Below are positions 1 through 13,819 of a stretch of DNA of 64,000 nucleotides, piece after piece (position 1 is the first letter of the stretch; each line of letters starts with the position of its first letter). This stretch comes from Oxytricha trifallax (taxonomy: Eukaryota > Ciliophora > Spirotrichea > Sporadotrichida > Oxytrichidae). Location of the stretch: NCBI GenBank assembly GCA_000711775.1, contig ARYC01017919.1:41074-105073 (forward strand), read 5' to 3'. Made by a program: the position numbers and the translations under genes. The notes under the pieces are model-generated. The model searched no databases and was not told the origin of the DNA. It worked only from the letters and a program-made list of their open reading frames with translations.

Positions 1-920
1 AAAACCTTCTTCTTATCTTTAAAAAAAATAAGATTTTAATTAAATTAATAAATTATTTAATTTTAAAGAATTGTATAAGCTCTTAATTGATTCATTAGTT
101 TTAAAATACTTCATAAACAATTTCAAGTCATCTTTTTCATTTTTCTGGAATAATGTAATTCAACATAAATTCGAATTCTTTTAAATCCTTATATTTTTAT
201 ATTTCTCGCTCTTAATAACCAATATTTTAATTTTACTATTCTAATTATCCTTATATTGATTGAATATTTTTAATGATATATTTAGCATTAAATCCTGACT
301 TTGAATTTTTCTATTTAAAATAATCCTAATAAAGCTCTCTGATTTGATCCCTAATTGATTATATGGTTCTTTAATTTAATTTATAAAATTGAAATCTGCT
401 ATTTTCTTATAAAGATATCAAAAATTATAATCTTTGAATTTCGAAATTAGAAAATAAATCAATTACTTTTAAATTAAATAATCTTTCATGTTAAATTTTC
501 TATTTCAAATTTCCCAATCTAAAAGATAAATCATTTCCTTCATTTAATAAACCATCGAAAAGTGATTAAATATAAGATTCCATTATTTTTGTTTTTATTA
601 AATTTATAATTATAAAAATTTTCAAGACTTTTCTGTTTAATAGTGATATTTGTAATATTATCAGTATTTAGAATGAAAAATTGAATTAATATTTATAAAT
701 TTAAATAAGTTTCAATGAAAAGATTAAGAGTATTTTTATTTTAACATCTGACTATATATTCAAGTAAAAATTAAATATTATCAAGATAGATTTATTAATA
801 TTCCTAAATATATAAAAGCTATTCTAGCAAATTATGCTAAATTAATAAATGATGAATAAATGAGTATAAATTAAATTTTGAATTTTAATTAAATATATTT
901 TGTAATTAAATTTAATTTAT

Positions 921-1379
921 TCATTTCTCAGGAATTATGTTTTCAAGAATTTGATCTTCAAATGCTCTTTAAATATCTGAATCTGTAATTTAATATTCAA
1001 TTTCACAAACTTCATTCCAAGCTCTAAGAAATCTTATCTTTAACTCTGAAAATTAATTAGCTGCTTCAAAAAATGTCATTTTTCCTTTTTTGTTATTTTA
1101 CAATATAATCTCCATTTATATTGACTAAAGTTCTATATTAATTAAAGTCATTTCATAGTTATTTCGATTAAATTTTTAATGTTTACTTAATGTTAATTAA
1201 TTTAATTTGGTTTTCTAACTTTTTATATTTTAAAATGTCATTCTTCACCAAAACTTTAACATTTTTATTAAAAAAGTTTCAGCATTTTTAAGTTTTTATT
1301 TCATTGCATCTAATTTGTAATTTAAATCAATTTCAAATGCAATTAATTTATTTGATAAATTTTATAGGTTTGATTCCAT
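921..1379 (-). pseudogene. Family-1 coiled-coil gene copy 1, one in-frame TGA
   Basis: Read with TAA/TAG as Gln, this minus-strand frame starts at ATG 1377-1379 and ends at TGA 921-923, 153 codons, the usual family length. The C-terminus reads ITDSDIQRAFEDQILENII then PEK, the family signature. The only break is one in-frame TGA about 45 codons in, just after the residues LKFW; no frameshift is needed. The product would be a small, helical, Lys/Glu/Gln-rich protein with no signal peptide or membrane segment. Function unknown. It is either a recently disabled copy or the TGA is handled unusually. It is the most distal array member recognised in the window. Confidence 0.5.
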
Positions 1380-2926
1380 TTTTGATTCTTTTTGTGCCAA
1401 TTGAAAGTTGCAATATTTATTAAATAATTGTGTAAAAAATTTTGATTTAAAGAAAACTAAATTATCTCAGATAAAAAATTATGATTATAAAATAATAAAT
1501 AATTTTTAATTTTAATAGTAACTTATTGACAACAAGCATATCCTATTGTTATTTCAGATAAAAATTCCCATTTAAAAATCTTTTTGAAACCATTAAAGTT
1601 TGGAGTTTAATTCTAAAATTCATCAAATTTAAATTGGAAAATACATAGAACTTTATCTGAAAATGAAGATCTAAATTGCAATTCAATTAGCATGAACGAA
1701 GTAGTAATAATCTTTCTTTATTAAAAATATGGCAATAAGAACAAATAATTAATAATATATCATCTCCAAACACGCAAGTGTATTGAAACTATCCTATCAA
1801 AATCCAAATAAATAAATAATTAATTATTGAACCTTAAGACTTTAAAATATCTTTCACTCATCAAGATAAAATAAGAAGTAACAATGACTTTATGTGTCAT
1901 CGGATTGTTGATGTTTACCTACACATTGATTAATTATCTTTTAGTTATTAAATGGGGCTTAAGGGCTCAATTTATCTTTTATTTTTACGTTTCAATACTT
2001 TACAACACATAAACTCGTTTTTTTTATTTTTTATAACAATAAATTATTTGTTCTTAATAGGAATCATGTAAGATAAAATAATTTTATAATTGTTATAATA
2101 AAAATGTTTATCATCCTCTATAAATATTTTTAATCCGTTTTACTTAATTTAAAATACAGCATTTTCAATTAAAATATAAGAGTATCTAAAATCTATTTAT
2201 TTAAAATATTTTGTTTTGAAATCTTAAGCTTTAAATAAATAATGCATTTAAAAAACTATTTTCTTTATCTTAATACTTTATTTTTAATATATAATTTAAA
2301 TCAGTATAAAGTTATTTGCCTATAAAATTCAAATAAATCTTCATTACACATATTTCTTCGACTATTAAATTACAAATGAACTGTTTTTAAATTATTAGTA
2401 TTCTTAGAAGTAAATTTTATTAAAGTTTTTTTCTTCGAATAGAATATTTATTTTTGTTCTTTATTTAAGAGGACAAGAGTCACCAAATGCTATATGCTTT
2501 TAATATAAAATCATATAATATCAATAAAAGACATTTTTTTAATTTTAAAAGAAATGCTGTTATTTTCTTACAACTTTTATATTTTAAGATTATACAATCT
2601 CAAGTTAAATTGTCAAAATATATATTTAAAAAATTTGTAAACATACAAATCATCAATTAATTAGGTATTATAAAACATGATATAAGCAAGAGGATTGAAA
2701 CTTAAAAGATTTACATGTAAAAGCTAATTATTTTATATTATTAAAATATCTTTCTATAAAGTAAATTAATTAATCAATTCATCTTAAAATAATCGAGTTA
2801 AAATATTAAATTTTGTATTAAAATCAATTAAATTTGAAAATTTTAATTTCTTTTTACAATTAATGCTTGCAATAGTAATAATTTTTTATTTTTACAATAA
2901 TTAATTATTTAAATAGTTTATATCTT
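1380..2926. other. AT-rich spacer, no gene seen
   Basis: I found no convincing frame here on either strand in the ciliate code. The sequence is strongly AT-rich with short homopolymer runs. A slightly richer patch near 1860-1990 did not resolve into a coding segment. Degraded family-1 remnants cannot be excluded. Confidence 0.4.
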
Positions 2927-3564
2927 TCACTTTTAAGGATATATATACCGCAACATGAAATCTTCAAACTAAGTATAAGTTTCATTTAAAAAGTAATTTT
3001 CTATAGCTTCCTACTTATAAAAAATATGTTTCAAGTCTTCACTTATTTTCAAAAGATCTTTATTAATTTCCTCAATAGTCAATTGGCATTCACGGGGTGG
3101 AAAAGTTTCAATCACTTTTTTAATGCCAAATTTTATGAATTTTGCATAAATTTAACCCAAGAAAATGTGTATAACCCATTAGATATAAAATAATATTGAT
3201 TTATCTTTTAAGAAAATAATAATCGAATTTGTTTATAAATATAAATGAAAAAACATTTAAATACATAATCTGATAACATATTGTAAAGAGTAGTACAAAA
3301 ATTAAAGATGGTTCATTTTGCAACAAATTTCTTATAATAATAAATACTATATTCATTACTAAAATATGATATAGAAGTATGATAGGAAGAGTAGTGTCTG
3401 GAGTTTAGATAACAATTAATAGAATTGAGTACATTTGGAATAACCACAAATGCCTAATAAATATAATACAGATCAATTGCAGCCTCATGTCTAAGAGTTC
3501 TTAAATGAAACTAGTATTCAGAAGAAACGATAGAATCTTGGATGGGATGGTGTATAGAATCCAT
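2927..3564 (-). CDS. Family-1 coiled-coil gene, intact, two coding segments split by an IES
   Basis: The first segment runs from ATG 3562-3564 (MDSIHHPIQDSI...) and the second ends in YTQFEDFMLRYIYPQK with TGA at 2927-2929. They are separated by a 176-bp AT-rich IES with the pointer ATTTTGC at both ends (3139-3145 and 3315-3321). Collapsing the pointer gives 462 bp, 154 codons, and a continuous frame through FVAKFIKFG. Without removal the first segment ends at a TGA right at the junction. This is the best evidence that family 1 is a normal rearranging (somatic-destined) gene family. Function unknown; the protein is small and helical. The frame is also open for some distance upstream of the chosen ATG, so a longer N-terminus is possible. 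Confidence 0.65.
3146..3321. other. IES with 7-bp pointer ATTTTGC
   Basis: 176 bp of very AT-rich DNA between two ATTTTGC repeats (3139-3145 and 3315-3321). Removal of the interval plus one repeat copy joins the two halves of the family-1 gene in frame and to the standard family length. Confidence 0.65.
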
Positions 3565-4744
3565 GTCAATAGAGATATGATTAATTGATTAATAATTTAT
3601 ATTAATGAAATAAGTCGGTGAAGTATTTTTTATTTTTTGTAAGGATTTGTTTAATAAAATATTAAATTTTAGCTCAGGACTCCCCCAGCTCTCACTTATC
3701 ATTTAATCGTGCTTAATTCTTAGCTATTTTAGTTTTTCATTATTTGCGTATAATTGATCCTTCAATTTTAATATTCAACCAAATTTGAATAAATATAAAC
3801 TGAATAACTTTTGAAACAAATTCTGTCTTAAGTTTAATTGAGGCTATCGAATATTCTCTTCCTTTTGAGTAGAAATGTTCTTATAATTCTACGAATTTTT
3901 ACCTAAGATTGAATTTTTTCTTGAATATCGTTCTCTAAATGCTATAATTGTACTAAAATATGATTTTGGCAATCCATTTAAAAAAAAGAAATTTTATTAA
4001 TTATAATAATTATTTATAATTCACAATTTATATTAACAAATATAAGTATAAATGTAGAATAATAATATTATATTATTACTGTATTTTAGAAATGTAATTT
4101 ATTTAAAATATTAGAAAAAAAATGATTGGAAGACATGCCTTAAATTAAGTTTTAATTATTGCTTCCCATATACATGAGAAAAATAAAGCCGATTAATTTG
4201 AAGCCATTTTAAATAAACAAAATAAATAACTTTAAACATAGTACAAGTCAAATTGCTTTTTTTAAAAAATTTTACGTTAAAATCTTTTATTAAATTGAGT
4301 TCTATAAAACAAAATGTAATTTTATTCATAAATTAAGTTTAAATAAAAAGTATATTTTATATGACTTCATTATTTTATACTATAAGCATTTATTATATAC
4401 ACTTTATTTGGATAATTTTTACTAATTAATATCATATCATTTATTATGCTAATTTAAACTATAAATATTAAAAAATTTTGCATTTAAACTAAAATTTATA
4501 TTAGCAAAATTTTCTTTATTTATTGTAAGTTTATTAAAGGTTCAAGCATTTTGTACTTATAATTTCTTAATATTATAAGGTCTATAAATTAGTGTTATAA
4601 ATAATAATATTCACATAAATTACAATATATTATTTAGGATATAACAAAATAATATTAAGAATGTATAAATATTATTGTATGAGTGATTAACATATTTATT
4701 GACAATTACTAATTAAATTAATTATTTGTTAGACTAATTTTTAT

Positions 4745-5248
4745 TCATTTTTAAGGCATAATATTATCAATAACAGCTTCTTCAAAAACTTTTTAAATAT
4801 TTTACTCAGTAATTAAATGCTCGATCGAGTCTATTTAGTCTTTTAGGGGGTTCTTGCATCACACTATTTTTATTAAAAATGTTAGCCAAAATTAAATTGA
4901 AATATAATATAGGTAAAAAAGTTACTTGAATAAGAAAAAATTAATTATTTTAATCATAATTTTTGAAAATTCCTTTAATCAAAGTTAACAATTAACTAAA
5001 AGGAGAGTTATGTTTTTATTTAGAGATGGTAAAAGTTATAATGATTAAGCTTTTTAAAATTTTAACATAAGAGTTAAAAATTGGTTTTTATATAAGGGAA
5101 CGACTTATAAGTACCTCTCGTCTTTTATCATTCTAAACTGGTCCTCAAAATCGAATAACTTATAAAATTGTTTCTCAATTGTTGAATTTTACATGTTTGA
5201 CCCTTAAATTATAATTTCTAATTCAATAGATTGAATTTCAGCAATCAT
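4745..5248 (-). CDS. Family-1 coiled-coil gene copy, probably IES-containing
   Basis: ATG at 5246-5248 opens a frame beginning MIAEIQSIELEIIIQG, and the 3' end has the family signature IEHLITEQNIQKVFEEAVIDN followed by IMPQK and TGA at 4745-4747. Genomic length is 504 bp, 42 more than the typical 462, and the start and end lie in different frames, so a short IES of about 40 bp (or a frameshift) must lie between them, near 4850-5000. I could not pick the pointer with confidence. Function unknown. Confidence 0.45.
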
Positions 5249-7100
5249 TTGCCACAAAATATTACTAGAATTTCATAATATATTTGATTATTCATTTTAT
5301 TGTAAAGATTCAAACGATTTTCAACTTAAATATTCTGATGATTTCATACTTTAAAAAAAAAATATACATTTCAAGACAAAATATCTATAATTGTTGATTT
5401 TCTAATCTAAAAAAAATGCATTGTACAAATATAATTAAGGTTTCAATTTTGACAATTTCCAGATTAATAGCTCGAGATTTTGTTTCATCTTGAATTTTTT
5501 CAAAAATTAATTATAATTTATAAATTTTAATGCCAGCATAAATTGTTAAATTTTCAAATATAAAAATGAATGAGAAAGAGTTTGATAATAAGCATAAATA
5601 TTTTTTGAAATATAATCTATAACTTTTCCTTTGGTTTATTAAAAATAAAATAATAAATTAATATGACTTAAATTATTTTTTTTCAAATATTTTGATAATT
5701 TATCTGTTTTATACATATTTTTATTTATCATTTAAATAATATTAAAATTGAATAAACTTTCATCAAAAGCTTATTAACCTGCAAAAATTTGTGATGAATA
5801 TCTTTTATTATTATTATTAATATTTGTTCATCACAATTTAACCTAGAAAACAAACTGTAATAAATAAGAAGAAAAATCCTTTCTAAAAATTCAGTTTAGT
5901 GGCTTTAAATTATCACTTATTTAAAGTTTTGATAAAAAATAATTTTAAAAATCTTAAATAGTGATTCTATCTCATTAAAAACAAATTTTTAAAGAAGTTC
6001 AGTTTTTTTAAGCGTCAATGAATAAAATTCTTTTTTGTTAAACTATTTACCCTGAAAAAGTATTAAATAAGTAAAACATTGATGAACATATTGAAGTGTC
6101 TTTTTGTCTTGGAATTTTTATGCTCATTATTTTTCATTGATCATACTCTACATATTCTTAATATTTTTTATATAACATATTTGTAATTATAAATAATTAA
6201 AAATTTTATCCTCTACCTTTATTTTAAAAATTTTATATGTATTTTAAAATACTTCACTTTTATTAGTTATTTGATAATTTTTGAACAAAATAATTAAAAA
6301 ATCATTTAATTATAAAGCTTGAGAGAAGTTTTCTGATTACAACATTCGAATTATATTATTTGGCAATAAAAAAATTAGTATTATGAAACATATTAATTAA
6401 AAATTTTTCATGATCATATTTTTAAGAATTTATTAATATTTTTTTTTTAAAAATTGGAATTTCATTCAAGTTATATAAAAGTTTCGAATATTTAAAATGT
6501 GAGTAATATATCATAATTTATTATTAATTTTTTTTTAGTTATAAGTAAGAATAATATAATTTTATTTATGAGACATAAAACTTCCGTAAAGCGGGAAACT
6601 ACTACTATGGATACAAATTGTAATTAATAAAGTTATTTGTAATATTAGCTTTTTATAATTTATAGAAGCATATTTATTATGAGAATTTCGACCTCAATTA
6701 AAAATGTATTTGGCTCAATATTCTAGTTTATTTGTGTATATAACCTCTGACAATACTTTGAGATAAATCTAATTCCCATTCTAAAAATCATAAATTATTT
6801 CCATAAGATTAAGTATTCTAGATTTGTAGATCTTTAGTAAATTATTTAAAGTTAAATAATTATTGAAAATATTTTTAATCGCTTGAGAATTAAAATTTAA
6901 AATTTACTCTCCAAACTAAATTATTCTATATTTTAATGATATTTTGTAAATTCAAAAAATTACAATTTTAGAAATTTTTAATTGGATATTATCTATAATT
7001 TACCCATATATTTTAACAAATAAGCGTATAAAAAAATAGATCAATGCAGGTTAAATATTTTATTGTTCTTAATTAAAATTTCTAATTTATTTTTTATCAA
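5249..7100. other. AT-rich spacer, no gene seen
   Basis: No supportable reading frame on either strand. The distance to the next array member is larger than the usual 0.8-1.2 kb, so a degraded copy may be hidden here. Confidence 0.35.
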
Positions 7101-7574
7101 TCATTTCTCAGGAAATAACTCTTCTAATATATTTGATTAAAATACATGAATTTTATCATTTTCAAAGTATTCCTCTATCTCATCCTGGTGTGAAGCAAGT
7201 TACTTAAACTGATTTTTGGCATTGCATAAATTATATTCAATTTATTTCAATTTATATACATATCTTGTATTTAATTTATCTCTAATGTTTTTTATTATTT
7301 AATTGTAGAGTCATAACATGTCATTCTTGATATTTTTATAATTTCTCATTTAATAATGAATATATAATCCATATAATTTGAATTTTTCAAATGGAGTTAG
7401 AGTAAAATTGTGATCAGGGATGTGATTCTGGCTTAAATTCAAAAATGTCTTGCATTCATCTTTAACACATACTCTTAATTTTTCATCAGTATCTTAAAAC
7501 ATCTTGATTCTGAATATAATTTTATTCTCTAAATTCTTATATTCTTGCTTGAGTTAGTTTATTGTGTTTTCCAT
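7101..7574 (-). pseudogene. Family-1 copy with one in-frame TGA
   Basis: Frame from ATG 7572-7574 (MENTINQLKQEYKNLENKII) to TGA 7101-7103, 158 codons, C-terminus DKIHVFQSNILEELFPEK. It is open throughout except for one in-frame TGA after NIKNDML, roughly 55% of the way in. No frameshift is needed. It reads as a coiled-coil protein of unknown function. It is either a recent pseudogene or a read-through case; see findings. Confidence 0.5.
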
Positions 7575-8036
7575 TTTAAATATTATTAATTAAGTCATAA
7601 ATTTTAAAAGAATTTTAATGGACTAATTCTATATTCATTTGAAGATTCACATTATTAGTTTAGGTCTATTTAGTATAAATTAAGGATATATTGATAAAAT
7701 TAAGGATATTTTAGATAATCATAATTTATACCTATTAATTAACAAATGAAAGATATGATCAAATTATTAATATTTAATAGACTGTACTTACTGAAATTAA
7801 TAATGAGCTTAGGCCAGCAATATATGCAAGATTTTTTCATTCAAAACAATAATTTTAGAATATTTTATCTGGACAATTTTTTACATTTATAAAAGTTTTA
7901 CATAAAACTAATATAATATAGAGTTATTAATTGAGTTAATAGCTTCTAAAAAACCTGCATGAATTATATTCAAAGTTGCTTTGTTATTATTTTTTTAATA
8001 AATATTTTACACATAAATTAAAAATAACATATTTTT

Positions 8037-8480
8037 TCATTTCTAAGGAATTAATTCTTATAACATAATCTCTTCATTTTATTATTGTATCTTCTGCCAA
8101 AATAATGCTTCAGTCAATTCCTAATGTTATAATTTTCTACTGCTTAATTCCCAATCACAATATAATCTCAAATTTTATTCCAATTTAAATTAGATTAATC
8201 GTATTCAGTTATTCCATATTTAATCCATAACTCTTCTCTTTTGGCAAAGAAATCCTATTAATAATTACTTTGATTAAAATTTATGAAAAAATATAGTTTA
8301 TATTCATGTTTGGGGAATATTTCTGATTCTCATACTAATTTAAGGATTTAAATATACTTTCATATGCTCTCAATTGAGTTTCCAATCTTTGTCAATATTA
8401 TTCATAAATATAAGTTATTTTTCATATGAGTTATTTCTACACCCTCTCGTTTGTTTTTTATATTTTCTATCACTAGGTCC
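8037..8480 (-). pseudogene. Family-1 copy, degraded
   Basis: The 3' end carries the family signature (NEEIMLQELIPQK then TGA at 8037-8039). Upstream the similarity continues but the frame shifts several times and contains TGA codons. The upstream limit is approximate, taken from the usual copy length. Probably a pseudogene, though undetected small IESs could explain part of the disruption. Confidence 0.35.
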
Positions 8481-9105
8481 ATTTAATAGAATAGGAATAT
8501 TTATATTAAAAATAAAAATTATAGAAATTTAAAAATTTGTATCTCATCCCAGAGTATAATATTCAAATTATTTAAATCATAAATAAATTAAAGTGTACTT
8601 TAGTTCTTTATATTCGACTTAAACATAATTATTTATTATAAAACAATTAATTTGATTGATTTTGACATCTTAGAATTAAAACACAAATCTTGTATTTAAT
8701 ATATTTACTATTTTTAGTGAGAATTTTCATCTTAGCCTTTTAATAATTAAAGTCTACCTTCTATTGAATATATGGAAATACTACAAAATATTAAACAAAT
8801 TGAAATATGCTATAATATTTAAATTCATACAGTAATTTGATATAAAATGAATTGATAAATTACCTTTATAAATACCTAAATAATTCAACTGTCTAGTTAC
8901 TAACATTTTCAAATAAAAAGAATTAAATAAATTAATTAGCTAGTAATAAGGTAATAATATTCAATTGTTATAATATTGTTAATACAAATTAAAATATCCA
9001 TTATGCCAATAAATTTGAATTTTATTTTATTCAAGTATCTAACTCTTTTATCTTTAATTGATAAATTCAGTTTAATAAGTTTGCTAGATAATTAAAGAAA
9101 TTTAA

Positions 9106-9558
9106 TCATTTTTCAGGGTAAATATCTTCTAATATTGCATTTTCTAATTCAATTTAAATATTTAATTCTGTATTTTATTAATCAATTATCTCAATATTTT
9201 CATTTTATTCAACTATTACTTTTTACATTTTTTATATCTTCTTTTCTATACTTTAAGCCTCATCATCACTATAAATGTCGTTGGTATCATCTTTAAATTG
9301 AATAAACACAATTCCTAAATCTAAAAACATTAAATTAATCTATATATCATAATATTTTGCAACTTTATCATAATTTTAGAGAATTTGTCTAGGTTGAATA
9401 TTTTAATTTTATGACTTCATTTTAGAGATAATATCAGTAATATTTTATTAAAATCTATTGGCTTTCTTATTCTTTTTATGTAAAATAGAATAACATTATT
9501 TTAATTTAATTTTAATAATTTCAAGTTCTGTCTTTAGATGTTATATTTTCAATTCCAT
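9106..9558 (-). CDS. Family-1 coiled-coil gene, intact
   Basis: A single uninterrupted frame from ATG 9556-9558 (MELKIQHLKTELEIIKIKL) to TGA 9106-9108, 151 codons, using TAA/TAG as Gln throughout. The start has heptad-like spacing; the middle is acidic (DDTNDIYSDDEAQ); the end is ELENAILEDIYPEK, the family C-terminal motif. No IES is needed. No cysteine cluster, signal peptide or membrane span is visible. Neighbours on both sides are paralogs on the same strand about 1-1.5 kb apart. Function unknown; likely a coiled-coil protein. Confidence 0.6.
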
Positions 9559-9969
9559 TTATTTATTAATTATAAATAGAAATTATAATAATCTTAAGTG
9601 TAATATTATCTGAAGGAATGTTTAATTTTTATTTGCGAGTCTAAATAACCTATATTAGGGTATAAAACTATTCATATATATAGATTTAAGAAGTAAGATT
9701 AAAATTCAATTTTATTTGTATAAATAATGGATATGATAAAAAAAGATATTATAATTTTCTATAATCTGCAAAATCTTAAGTTTTATATTTTAACGAAACT
9801 ATCTAAAAAATATTTAATTGAAATAAATACTTACTTATTGTTACTATCTTCAAAATAAAAACTTTATGGGCAATATTTTTATTTTAATGATGAAATAATA
9901 AATCATTATTTATAATAGAAATAGATAAATTTTAACTTATTATTTATTGTTAAATGAAAACCTTTTAAG

Positions 9970-10215
9970 ATGAAGACGGAATCATGTTGTATTGACCATA
10001 ATTTTGTAAGTTACATTTATGATATCTATAATTTTGTAAATACTCTTCCATCAATACTTTGTGTCATTGATGGTGACATACAGAGACTTCATTGTAAGGA
10101 AGCGAAAAGTACTGGTTAGGGAACTATATTCATGCAAACGGAGACATCTACGAGAGATACAGAAAAATTAGCAAAGCTGTTCGAGAACTTCAATTTCAAT
10201 AAAATTATAAAGTAT
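9970..10215 (+). other. Short plus-strand open segment with coding-like composition
   Basis: Starting at ATG 9970, the frame reads MKTESCCIDHNFVSYIYDIY and later GTIFMQTETSTRDTEKLAK. It is less AT-rich than the flanking DNA and stays open beyond 10215 into AT-rich sequence. It may be a lone coding segment of another, possibly scrambled, gene, or chance. No family was recognised. Confidence 0.3.
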
Positions 10216-10676
10216 TAGTATTGTAATTAATCTTATTGCTAATACCATCTATTTTTCTTATTATTTTTCATAAATAATAAATAAGGTTTTATCTATAAAA
10301 AATATTTATCAAATCCAAATTCAATATAAATCAAGTTCTAAGAATATCTTGAATATTTAAAAAAGTTTTAATATCAATTAAAAACTTATTTATCAATGAA
10401 AATGTTCATAATTCAATATTCCAAATAGTTATAATATTTAATTACAAAGTAGTGATTAAATAATATAGTAGTGTATCAATTATAAGTGTAAATTTTAATA
10501 TAATCATATGCGATAGAATATTAATAAAGGAATGTCAAATTAAAAGCTAGAGTTAAGATAAAAAATTATTCAAAATTATAAATAATCAATAAAATAAAAA
10601 AAAGGAATACATCAAAGTAGATTTTTAAGAAAATAATTGAAGTCATTATTTTTTATAAAAATTAGATAAGTTTAAT

Positions 10677-11138
10677 TCATTTCTCAGGAATAAGATCTTC
10701 TAATAAGATATTTTCAAACTATTCCTAAATAACTTGCTTTGTAATTTCTTCAAACTTGACAATCTTATTTTCAGTAATTGAAAAGTTCTATCTGATTTTT
10801 TATATTCTTTCTATTGCCTCATCAAAAATTAATCCATCAAATTATTTCAATCTCTTCATTTTTATACGTTCTTTTAGTCTTTAAATGTCTTATCTCAAAA
10901 GCTTTAAAGAACCTTCAATACTATAATATAAAAGTCTTATATCTACATCTTGTATTTAACGAGAGACTTTTTGACTAATTTAATGAGTTTGAGAAATTTC
11001 ATTGTAAAATTATAACATTTTGGTAAAATATGTTATTCTTTTCATATTTTGTGGCTTCTCTAAGTATTCTTGTCTTGATTTTATTTCATTTTTCAATTTA
11101 GATATTTCTTACCACACAAGATCGAAATTTATTTCCAT
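10677..11138 (-). CDS. Family-1 coiled-coil gene, intact
   Basis: Uninterrupted frame from ATG 11136-11138 (MEINFDLVWQEISKLKNEIK) to TGA 10677-10679, 154 codons. The body is rich in Lys/Gln/Glu with long predicted helices (for example QDIQRLKERIKMKRLKQF), and the end is EQFENILLEDLIPEK. No IES is required and no in-frame TGA occurs. A full-length intact member among degraded ones suggests selection still acts on some copies. Function unknown. Confidence 0.62.
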
Positions 11139-11885
11139 TTTATTCTGTAATTAAAATTATGTTTTCATTTAAGTTTCTTGAATTTAATTAAATTAAATTT
11201 GTTTAAATAAATATTCATTTTTATGTTGTAAAAAATCTACACCATACCCTTTAATTAAATTAAAATTAATGAAATAATTTCACTTACTGTTTTATGATTG
11301 AATTATTATTCATATTTAAGAACATATAGATAATTACTAGCATATCATTATGGAAATTAAAAATAATTTCTGTATTTTTATTACATAATATTAATTTATA
11401 AATTCTATCATTAGATATTAATTAAAGCATTTTAATTGTGATTTAATTTAAAATCCTCAACATCTTTAAATTGTAAGATAAGTTTATATGTATTCACTAA
11501 AATTAAGAATTTTATTATAAAAACTATATAATAAAATTATTAAGAAGTAAGTTTATTAAATATATCTAAAATCAAGATTATTATTTTAAATGAATTGCTT
11601 TTTCTATCTGTCTAATAATATTTAAAATAATTTTATTACACATTTTTTATATATTTTAAGATCTTCGGTTTTTAATTTTTCCATTTATAAATTAATTATA
11701 GACTGTTAATATTTTTTATCATATTAAAATTTCCGAAGGAAATTTTCTTATTTCTGAATATAATATTTCAATAGTTTTTTTATCTCTACCTTTAATTATT
11801 TAGAACGAACTCTTAAATTAAGATTATAATATATATTCATTTTGTGATAAAAAGTATAATCATATTTAAGTGTCTTAAATTTTAA

Positions 11886-12270
11886 TCATTTTTAAGGAAT
11901 TATTTCATCAAACATGATTTATTCAAACAATTGATATTTTATTAATTTAAAATATGCTTCATATTTATCTTATCTCAACATGAGACATTATAATATTTTT
12001 TTAGCTTTTTTTAGTTCAATTTTTGTGTCATTTTGGCAATTACTTTTCCCTCTGTTGATCCGTATTTAAAATATAGAATCTATAATTAAAAAATTTAGAT
12101 CTAGTAAGTTCTCCTCAATTTGTGAATAAACTCTTAATTATGTATTGACTGAATTTCAATAAATTCTGTAGATAATATTAGGGTTGGAAGATTGGTTTAG
12201 GTTCATGAAATGTTTTTCCTATATTATCAAATCATTTTCTATTAATTTTCTAGTGTCATAATATATTTAA
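11886..12270 (-). pseudogene. Family-1 copy, disrupted
   Basis: Ends in KYQLFEQIMFDEIIPQK with TGA at 11886-11888. Upstream the frame is open for about 100 codons, crosses one TGA (after IIYRIY), then stays open again, but no ATG in that frame marks a clean start. Probably a decayed copy; the 5' limit is approximate. Confidence 0.4.
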
Positions 12271-12507
12271 ATTCTTTCAATTATTTTATTCTAAATGATT
12301 ATATATTTTTACTCGAACAAGCGTGTCTCACTATTCATTATTAATAAATTTAATTATTCTTAATTACTTATAAATTATCCAATATGCAAATTTAAATAAC
12401 TCGATTTGAAATTTTAAAAGAGTATAAATATCTAAATTTATAAATTTTATTTATAATTCAATTCAATTAATATTTAATTATTAAATAAATACTATTGTCA
12501 ATTTATA

Positions 12508-12963
12508 TCATTTTTCAGGAATTAATTTAGATAACATATAATCTTCAAACATTATATCGCACCTAGAATTAAAATAGCTCTCTATTTCATCATTATATTA
12601 TAACGACTCTTAAATTGCACATTTAATTAATTCAATATGATCATTGATTTCATTTTTCTCTTAACTATCATTAAAATCGCATTCACTTAATCGAATTCTC
12701 AAAGCTTAACACTGATCTTCATAGTATTCGAAGTAATCCCTAACATTAAAATGCAATCTTAATCCATTAAAAATTCCAGTCCTATAATTAAAACGAGTAT
12801 TTCGATTATTTTTATGTTGATTTAGGTTTTGAAAGATTCTTCTTTGTTCGATTTCTTATAAAAATAATTTTTGATTGATTTCTTAATTTATTTTAAACAG
12901 TCTTTCTTTCAACTTCATCTCTAAGATTTAGATTTTAAATTACAATATCACTTTGTTTATCAT
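12508..12963 (-). CDS. Family-1 coiled-coil gene, intact
   Basis: Uninterrupted frame from ATG 12961-12963 (MINKVILQFKIQILEMKLKE) to TGA 12508-12510, 152 codons. It is charged and helical throughout, with an FNSRCDIMFEDYMLSKLIPEK-like end matching the family. It lies directly downstream (in array direction) of the COG3-like gene, which interrupts the array. Function unknown. Confidence 0.6.
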
Positions 12964-13819
12964 CATTTTTTTGATTGATAATAAAAGAAATGTTAATATA
13001 TTTCTTTATAGTTAAGTTGAATATTCGATTTTTAGATGAATTAAAAAAATTATATATTGTCCAAAGTATAACATCCTCTTTAATTTGTTGTAAGTATTGC
13101 AATTATTTTTTTCAGATTTAAATAATTATATGAAAACAAAATTTACATTAGAATTTTAATAACTGTAATTAAAAAATTTCATGGAAATTATTATATGGTT
13201 GATTGAAAATTTTGATAACAATTGCTCTTATCAATTACCAATCCTGTAAGGTTGTTTTTAAAATTTAAAATATTTAAAAATACATAGGGATACAAAAAAT
13301 TATTAAAATTTCATCAATTAAATCTATATAAATTTTTATAATTTAAGAACTTGACTTGAATATATTATTATTCTTAGTAAATTTTAGTTAAAAAAAGTTA
13401 TTACCGATTTTTATTTAAATTAATTCGTTTATAAATGAGTTTTTGTGTTGAAATAACTTAAAAATAATTTAATTTAGAAAGGATAGTTTCTATTTCTATA
13501 GTAGATCATTTCATATTTATTATTAAAACTATTGAAAATTTTAATAGAAAAGATCATAAATTAATATAATAAAAATCAATAAAATTATTTTAAATACATA
13601 AAATCGTTTTATTTTTATAATCAATATGTAAATATATTTTTTCATATGTTTAGATATTTATTTTCAATTAAGGAGGTTTATATCTTTGATCTATATATTT
13701 TTTTAAAGTATCTATAAAAATATTTGACAAATATGAAATATGCTGTAGATTATTATATTGTAAAGAAATTAATTCAGATTTAAAGTATCACCTAAATGAA
13801 ACCATTTTCATTATCAATT

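Noticed and set aside
1..900. Possible gene at the window start
   Set aside because: AT-rich sequence with no family signature and no convincing frame on either strand.
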